From: DTYU01 sp040757355
GTDB lineage: Bacteria; Bacillota; Desulfotomaculia; Desulfotomaculales; Ammonificaceae
Direction: 5' to 3'
Assembly (NCBI GenBank): GCA_040757355.1
Contig: JBFLWY010000023.1
Location: forward strand, 1 to 45,807
DNA length: 45,807 nt
Shown here: positions 40,502 to 45,807 of the stretch, one piece after another
How the letters are laid out: every line of letters begins with the position of its first letter
Numbering within the stretch: position 1 is the stretch's first letter
Made by a program: the position numbers and the translations under genes
The notes under the pieces: model-generated
The model's input: the letters and a program-made list of their open reading frames with translations, nothing else
The model's database searches: none
Told to the model about the DNA's origin: nothing

Positions 40502-43189
40502 TTATCGCGTAGCCTTTTCAATGCGTACGGCAACGCCCTTGAACGCGGGTATTTTCGCAACAGGATCCCGCGCTTGACCGACTAACTGGTTAACCGGGCT
40601 TTCTGCCGAATGGAAGGTGGTAAAGACCACCCCGGCCGGCAGATTCTCATTCATGTTGGCAGATATCTTTACGCTCCCGTGGCGTGAAGTGATGATCACC
40701 CGTTCCCCACACCCGATGCCCAGCATGGCTGCATCGTGGGGACTCATCTCCAGACACGTTCCCTGGTAGAACCCAAGCGGGGTCCGGCGGGTCATTGAGC
40801 CCGAATGATAGTGGGTGAGATAACGGCCGGTAATCAACTGGAACGGAAAATCCTCATCCGGCTGTTCGTCGGGCGGCGTGAAACCGACAGGGTGAAACCG
40901 CCCTCTGCCCCTGATAAACCGCTTCTGGTGAAGAATCCTGGTCCCCGGATGTCCAGGTGCGGGGCAGGGCCAGAAAAGGCCGTCCGGCTCCAGGTAAGCA
41001 TAAGAAACCCCCCCGTAAATCGGGGTTAAGCTCGCGATTTCCGCCATCACGTCCGCGGGTGAGATGTACCACATCGGGTAGCCCATCGCTCGCGCGAGGC
41101 TGCACACGATTTCACCGTCGGGCTTTGCGTCCCCCACCGGCGGAATGGCCCTGCGAACCCGTTGAATTCGCCTTTCGGTATTTGTAAAAGTCCCTTCCTT
41201 CTCAGCGAAGCTGGCCGCCGGTAGGACTACGTGCGCATATTCAGCGGTCTCGGTGATAAAGAGATCTTGCACTACCAGAAACTCTAACTTTTCGAGCGCC
41301 TTTTTCACCAGGCTGCCGTCGGCTTCCGTAAGCAATGGGTTTTCGCCCACGATGTACATGGCCCTGATCCGGCCTTCTACCGCAGCCTCAAACATTTCCG
41401 GTGCCGTAAGGCCTGGTTTTTCCGGTATCGCGGCGTTCCAGGCCGCTTTAAACTTTGCCCGGACGTTTGGATCTTCAACCCGTTGGTACCCCGGGAGCAT
41501 GTTCGGCAGGGCGCCCATGTCGCAGGCCCCCTGAACGTTGTTCTGGCCCCTCAGCGGGTACACCCCGCAGGACTCTTTTCCTATATGGCCGCAAAGCATC
41601 GCCAGGTTGGCAATGGCCATAACGTTATTAGTGCCGCATGTATGCTGGGTTATTCCCATAGTGTATAAAATGATCGCCTTCTCTGCCCGGGCGTACCCCC
41701 GGGCAACTGCCCGGATCGCCTCCGCCGATACGCCGGTAATTTCGGCAGCAAGCTCAGGCGGATATTTCAGCACTTCTTTTTCAAAGGCTTCAAAATTCTC
41801 GGTATAGGTGTTGACAAACTCTTTGTGCCACAGGTCCTCCGCCAGGATAACGTTGGCAAGCGCATTTAAAATCGCTATATCGGTTCCCGGCTTGATTTGC
41901 AGGTGGTACCGCGCACGAGAAGCGATCTCTGTCATTCGCGGGTCCACGGCAACCAGAGTCGCCCCTTGCCGCAGAGCCTTTTGGATTTGAATGGCTATAA
42001 CCGGATGGGTTTCGGTAGTGTTACTGCCAAATAACAGGATAAACTCCGCTCCCGGAATCTCCGAAATGGTATTGGTAGCCGCCCCACTCCCGAACGCTGC
42101 CGCCAGACCGGCGACGGTGGGAGAGTGTCAGAGGCGTGCACAGTGGTCGATGTTATTAGTGCCGATTACCGCCCGGGCAAACTTGCCAAGAAGGTAATTC
42201 TCTTCGTTGGTACATCGTGCCGATGACAGCACCCCGATTGAGTCCGGGCCGGACTCAGCCCTTATCTCCTTCAACCTTGCCGCCGTCAGTTTTATAGCCC
42301 TGTCCCAGGTGACTTTACCAAACAAGTAGGCGTCTCGAACCAGCGGCATCTGGACGCGTTCCCGGTGGTGAATAAATCCGAATCCAAACCGCCCTTTGAT
42401 GCACAGCCAGCGCCCGTTAACAGGAGCTTCGGGCGTCGAAGTTACGCCGATGACCTTATCGTCCTTTACGTTCAGGTCAAATGAACATCCCGTCCCGCAG
42501 TACGGGCAAACGGTCCTGACCTTTTTAACCTCCCAGCGGCGTCCCTGCCCCCACATGGGCTTTGCCGTTATCGCGCCAACCGGACATACCGCAAAGCAAT
42601 TCCCACAGAAAATGCAGTTGGAGTTTTCGAGCGGCAGGTCCATCGGCGGTGTGATTTTGGTAAAGAACCCTCTCTTAGTAAAATCAATAACCGACCGTCC
42701 CACGATCTCACTGCACACCCTGACACAGAGACCGCAGAGAATACATTTGTTCATGTCACGAACGATAAACGGGTTGCCGCTCTCTATCGCGTAGTTGCGC
42801 CGCTTGCCGGCGAAACTGGACTGCCGCACCCCGTACCGGTACGCCAAGTCCTGCAACTTACAAGCACCCGTCCGTTCGCAAGCGAGACAGTCCTCCGGGT
42901 GGTTCGCCAGGAGAAGCTCAATGAGGGTCCTCCGCGCGTGGCGTACCGCAGGGCTTTCGGTTTCTACTACCATTCCCTGGCGGACGGGAGTGATGCAGGA
43001 AGCCGGCAGGTTTTTAGCACCCCGAACCTCAACGATACACAACCGGCACCCGCCCCACAGGCTCAACTCCGGATCATAGCACAGTGTCGGGATGTAAACA
43101 TCTGCCTGCCGCGCCGCTTCGAGAATGGTAGTGCCTTCCGGCACGGTGATCTCTTGTCCGTTTATAACCAGGGTAACTTGTCTGGCCAA
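40502..43189 (-). CDS. fdhA: selenocysteine formate dehydrogenase catalytic subunit FdhA
   Basis: 895 residues including Sec354, read through an in-frame TGA at 42128-42130. TTG start at 43189 with AAGGGGG eight bases upstream. Order: [2Fe-2S] ferredoxin (CYDPELSLWGGCRLC), CLACERTGAC, two [4Fe-4S] motifs (CILCGLCVRVC, CIFCGNCFAVCP), CPYCGTGCS cluster, MopB and molydop-binding domains. Active site complete: LCIKG Lys, HCARL-U-HSPTVAGL Sec and His, YPLRGQNNVQGACDMG Arg. It oxidises formate or reduces CO2 with a W/Mo bis-MGD cofactor. A SECIS-like hairpin follows the UGA. Thirteen bases after fdhB, in one operon with the NuoF- and NuoE-like subunits, as in NAD/ferredoxin-linked enzymes. Confidence 0.94.
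42085..42130 (-). promoter_or_regulatory. bacterial SECIS element and Sec UGA codon
   Basis: After the TGA, 18 bases precede the apical loop GGTCT, closed by GTCGCC/GGCGGC, with an outer CACTC..CCC/GGGAGTG stem. The E. coli fdhF SECIS, as I recall it, has the same GGUCU loop at the same distance. Confidence 0.85.
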
Positions 43190-43202
43190 CCGGTTATCCC
43201 CC

Positions 43203-45185
43203 TTAACGTCGCTTGATTGCCTGGTACTTACAGATTTCGTAGCAACGGCCGCATCTTATACAAATGTCCATGTCAATCCGGTGCGGCTTCTTCTTTTCCC
43301 CGGTAATGGCGTGGGCGGGGCATACATAGCGGCAGGCGCCGCATCCGGTACATTTTTCGGTTATCACCATAAACTGCCGCAGGGCGAGGCACTCGCCAGC
43401 CGGGCAACGTTTGTCGTTAATGTGTTTAAGATACTCATTTCGAAAGTAGCTCAACGTAGTAAGGACGGGATTTGGCGCAGAAGTTCCGAGGCCGCAGAAG
43501 GAAGTAGATTTAACAACACCGCCCAGGTATTCCAATAGAGGAATATCGCTGACGCTTCCCTGGCCGGTTGTTATCCGTTCTAAAACCTCTAACATCCGCG
43601 TTGTTCCCTCGCGGCAGGGAGTACACTTGCCGCAGGACTCCCGTTCGGTGAAGTTCAAGAAAAACTTGGCCATGTTTACCATACAGTTGTCCTCATCCAT
43701 AACCACGATGCTCCCGGAGCCCATCATCGCACCGGCACCGGTTAAGGACTCGTAATCAATCTGCAGGTCGAGCATATCTTCCGGAAGGCTGCCGCCGGAC
43801 GGACCGCCGATTTGTAAGGCCTTGAATCTTTTACCGCCCTTGATTCCGCCTCCGATCTGAAAGATCAGTTCCCGCAGGGTAATACCCATCGGTACCTCGA
43901 CAAGCCCCGTGTTGCGGACCTTTCCGGTGAGAGCAAAAATCTTCGTGCCCTTACTTCGCTCAGTACCGATCGAGGCAAACCACGCGCCTCCATTTACGAT
44001 TATCTTAGGCACGTTGGCGAACGTTTCAACGTTATTCAACACCGTCGGCTTACCGAAAAGTCCCTTCTCCGTCGATCGCGGCACCTTTATCCGCGGGATG
44101 CCTCGGTTTCCCTCGATTGAATTCATCAGCGCCGTGGACTCGCCGCAGACGAACGCGCCGGCTCCCTCGTTTATGTGAATGCGAAAGCTAAGCCCCGAAT
44201 TAAGGATGTTATCGCCGAGCAGACCGAAGCGCTCCGCCTGTTCAATTGCAATGCGCAAACGCCGCACCGCCAAGGGATACTCGGCACGCACATAGATATA
44301 GCCCTCGTCCGAACCTATGACGTAGGCGCAGAGGAGCATCCCCTCGATCACTGAGTGTGGGTTGCCCTCCAGGACTGCGCGGTCCATAAAGGCACCGGGG
44401 TCACCCTCATCGGCGTTGCAGATGACATAGCGCTTATTACTGGGCACACGGCGGGCCGTCTCCCACTTCCTCCCCGTTGGAAAACCGGCGCCGCCCCGCC
44501 CGCGTAAACCCGATTTTTTGACCTCGGCCAGAACGTTATCCGGAGTCAGCTCGTTAACCGCCTTGGTCAGCGCCCTGTAACCCCCGACTGCAATGTACTC
44601 ACTGATGTCCTCGGGGTTGATGAACCCGCAGTGTTCAAGCACAACCTTCATTTGCCGCTTATAGAAGGGAATCTCGCCGCACGTCGGACAAGAAGCGCCC
44701 GTTTCCGGATCCTGGTAGAGAAGCCTTTCCACCACGCGGTTTTCCTTTAGGTGCTCAGCCACAATTTCCGGTACATCCTCTGCGGTCACCCAACGGTAGA
44801 AAGTCCTGTCCGGTTCGACAATGACACTGGGTCCTTGTTCGCAAAAACCTCTACATCCTGAAAGGACTACCTCCACCTTTTCCCTCAGACCCTGCCTCGC
44901 CACCTCTTCGATGAAAAGGTCTATCAGGCTGAAGGCTCCTCCGGACCCGCAGTTCAGCCCTCCACAGACCACTATCTTCTTTAACCCTGAGCCGGGTGCG
45001 GTGAGGATCCGCGCCAGATGTTTTTTCCGCTTCGATGTACAACTGTCGTCGTCGTGACAAAGCGGCCCCTCACTCCGACAGACAACGTAATCCTTACAAG
45101 GCGTAGCCGGTGTATGTTTGCATTGCGAACAGCATTTATCCATTAATGATTCCACGCAACTACCATCTCCCGGTCTCTGCGACAT
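43203..45185 (-). CDS. NuoF-like subunit of NAD/ferredoxin-linked formate dehydrogenase (FdhB/HylB type)
   Basis: 660 residues; ATG at 45185, or the ATG at 45143 giving MDKCCSQC. Order: Cys-rich N-terminus (CCSQC, CKDYVVC, CHDDDSC), thioredoxin-like [2Fe-2S] domain (VVCGGLNCGSGGA, GCRGFCEQGP), NADH/FMN domain (GLRGRGGAGFPTGRKW, NADEGDPGAFMDRA, GAGAFVCGESTAL), SLBB, [4Fe-4S] ligands ESCGKCTPC...SFCGLG, then a two-cluster ferredoxin (CTGCGACRYVCP, CIRCGRCYEIC). This is the architecture of the diaphorase subunit of bifurcating or NAD-linked hydrogenases and formate dehydrogenases. It is the full-length counterpart of the NuoF-like gene at 17940, which lacks the ferredoxin tail. Confidence 0.92.
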   Translation of the reverse strand: MSQRPGDGSCVESLMDKCCSQCKHTPATPCKDYVVCRSEGPLCHDDDSCTSKRKKHLARILTAPGSGLKKIVVCGGLNCGSGGAFSLIDLFIEEVARQGLREKVEVVLSGCRGFCEQGPSVIVEPDRTFYRWVTAEDVPEIVAEHLKENRVVERLLYQDPETGASCPTCGEIPFYKRQMKVVLEHCGFINPEDISEYIAVGGYRALTKAVNELTPDNVLAEVKKSGLRGRGGAGFPTGRKWETARRVPSNKRYVICNADEGDPGAFMDRAVLEGNPHSVIEGMLLCAYVIGSDEGYIYVRAEYPLAVRRLRIAIEQAERFGLLGDNILNSGLSFRIHINEGAGAFVCGESTALMNSIEGNRGIPRIKVPRSTEKGLFGKPTVLNNVETFANVPKIIVNGGAWFASIGTERSKGTKIFALTGKVRNTGLVEVPMGITLRELIFQIGGGIKGGKRFKALQIGGPSGGSLPEDMLDLQIDYESLTGAGAMMGSGSIVVMDEDNCMVNMAKFFLNFTERESCGKCTPCREGTTRMLEVLERITTGQGSVSDIPLLEYLGGVVKSTSFCGLGTSAPNPVLTTLSYFRNEYLKHINDKRCPAGECLALRQFMVITEKCTGCGACRYVCPAHAITGEKKKPHRIDMDICIRCGRCYEICKYQAIKRR

Positions 45186-45190
45186 TCACC

Positions 45191-45670
45191 CTATTCGTAC
45201 CTTTGTATTACCTTTATCGCCTTTTCCGGCGTAAGCCTGCCATGGGTATCATCGCTCACTACCACCACCGGGGCCATCCCGCAGGCGCCGACGCAGGACA
45301 CGGTTTCAAGGGTAAAGCGCCCGTCGGGCGTTGTACCGCCCAACTTCACCCCCAATTCACGCTTCAGCCTCCGGTAGATTCGCTCACCGCCCCGCACCTG
45401 GCAGGCGGTACCGAGGCAAACGCTCACCAGGTGACGCCCGCATGGTTTTAACCGGAATTGAGCGTAAAAAGTTGCGACGCCGTAAATCTTGCTGAAAGGA
45501 ACCTTAAGCTCCCTGGACAGGGCGCGCATCGCCTTTTCCGGAACATACCCGTAATACCGCTGTATGGCCAGCAGAGCGGCAATAAGCTGTTCAGGCTTTC
45601 CGCGGTAAAGATTTAGAATTCCGGTTAGCTCCGCATCGTAGGTCACTTGCGCGGCGCACAGGCAGTTCAT
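45191..45670 (-). CDS. NuoE-like [2Fe-2S] subunit of formate dehydrogenase (FdhC/HylC type)
   Basis: 159 residues; ATG preceded by AAAGAGG. N-terminal helices (LLAIQRYYGYVPEKAMRALSREL) and thioredoxin-like [2Fe-2S] domain with CLGTACQVRGG and CVGACGMAP. Five bases separate it from the NuoF-like gene, and with fdhA it makes the usual three-subunit core. First gene of the visible operon; the upstream gene is only 30 bases away, so the operon may start outside the window. Confidence 0.92.
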   Translation of the reverse strand: MNCLCAAQVTYDAELTGILNLYRGKPEQLIAALLAIQRYYGYVPEKAMRALSRELKVPFSKIYGVATFYAQFRLKPCGRHLVSVCLGTACQVRGGERIYRRLKRELGVKLGGTTPDGRFTLETVSCVGACGMAPVVVVSDDTHGRLTPEKAIKVIQRYE

Positions 45671-45700
45671 CCTCTTTGCTCACTCCTCCGAAAATAGACT

Positions 45701-45807
45701 TTAAGCGGCAGTGTTTTCCAGGTCTTGCAGTTCGACCCGGAAGCCGATGGCCTCAAGCCGCTTCTTCAATCTCCTTGCCACCGCATGCCGATCCAGACGA
45801 TCGAAGT
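45701..45807 (-). CDS. 3' end of an unidentified gene (35 residues seen)
   Basis: The last 35 codons of a minus-strand gene that continues past the window. The tail HAVARRLKKRLEAIGFRVELQDLE followed by four residues and TAA is basic and helical, resembling the ends of some transposases, but that is too little to assign. It ends 30 bases before the NuoE-like gene, so it may belong to the same transcript. Confidence 0.5.
   Translation of the reverse strand, partial: FDRLDRHAVARRLKKRLEAIGFRVELQDLENTAA

Noticed and set aside
40502..43189. Frameshifted or split formate dehydrogenase pseudogene
   Set aside because: The frame is the same on both sides, the only stop is TGA at the known Sec position, and a SECIS-like hairpin follows.
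1..45807. tRNA or rRNA genes
   Set aside because: I looked for tRNA arms (GGTTCGAATCC-type T arms with CCA-adjacent acceptor stems) and rRNA-like sequence and found none I could support by eye.

Overview
The window looks like part of a draft chromosome (scaffold or MAG) from an anaerobic, spore-lineage Clostridium-class Firmicute of the Peptococcaceae/Desulfotomaculum/Moorella type. Pointers are strong AGGAGG ribosome sites with frequent GTG/TTG starts, a selenocysteine formate dehydrogenase of the NAD/ferredoxin type, ANTAR-controlled nitrogen genes, a relic of the sporulation-lineage protease-like gene tepA, and archaeal-type glutamate-synthase-like proteins. No genus can be fixed from the sequence alone.

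Layout. (1) 1-5.6 kb, minus strand: a secreted RHS/YD-repeat protein with an AT-rich lytic-transglycosylase-like tip, overlapped by a small four-helix membrane gene; together they look like a polymorphic toxin and its immunity protein. (2) 5.8-7.7 kb: a tepA relic, a 32-residue ferredoxin-like ORF and an L-2-hydroxyglutarate-oxidase-like gene. (3) 7.8-22.2 kb: a nitrogen-flavoured block. It has an orphan nitrogenase-component-1-like gene, two ANTAR regulators, a glutamine-synthetase-like gene, two tandem FMN glutamate-synthase-like genes, a ferredoxin, NuoE-like and NuoF-like genes, and an FdhA-like molybdopterin protein. Five leaders in this block carry the ANTAR RNA signature (hexaloop hairpins with A1/G4, the second overlapping a terminator). 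(4) 22.3-24.7 kb: ilvN, a C26 amidohydrolase and a single-domain response regulator. (5) 24.8-29.0 kb: a TPP riboswitch followed by thiD2-thiE, thiC and thiL. (6) 29.1-33.7 kb: tsaE-tsaB-rimI-tsaD, then pabB. (7) 35.0-38.9 kb, minus strand: a duplicated sensor kinase/LytTR regulator locus with one regulator deleted. (8) 39.1-45.8 kb: fdhD, a 64-residue protein and the fdh operon, including an in-frame UGA (Sec) with a SECIS-like hairpin.

How it fits together. Several proteins of region 3 are degenerate at their defining sites. The glutamine-synthetase-like protein has lost nearly all metal and substrate ligands. The FdhA-like protein has Ser (codon TCA) where its paralog 20 kb away has Sec (TGA), and has also lost the Lys and Arg of formate catalysis. 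The glutamate-synthase-like proteins lack the usual 3Fe-4S motif and carry an N-terminal CX2CX3CX3C motif instead. One ANTAR receiver has no phosphoacceptor Asp. Because they stay intact and share one RNA control signal, I read this block as a repurposed, undescribed nitrogen/redox system fed by NAD(P)H through NuoE/F-like subunits. The function is inference.

A second theme is repeats. At least twelve elements of roughly 90-105 bp with the terminal inverted repeat CCCAGCACTCA/TGAGTGCTGGG lie between genes. One forms the P3 arm of the TPP riboswitch, two lie nested inside other copies, and some lie inside larger REP-like palindromes. Two ~400 bp composites in opposite orientation bracket the thi-tsa-pabB segment. 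Two runs of 100 N are assembly artefacts: each is flanked by an exact 127-bp duplication, and the genes across them are intact.
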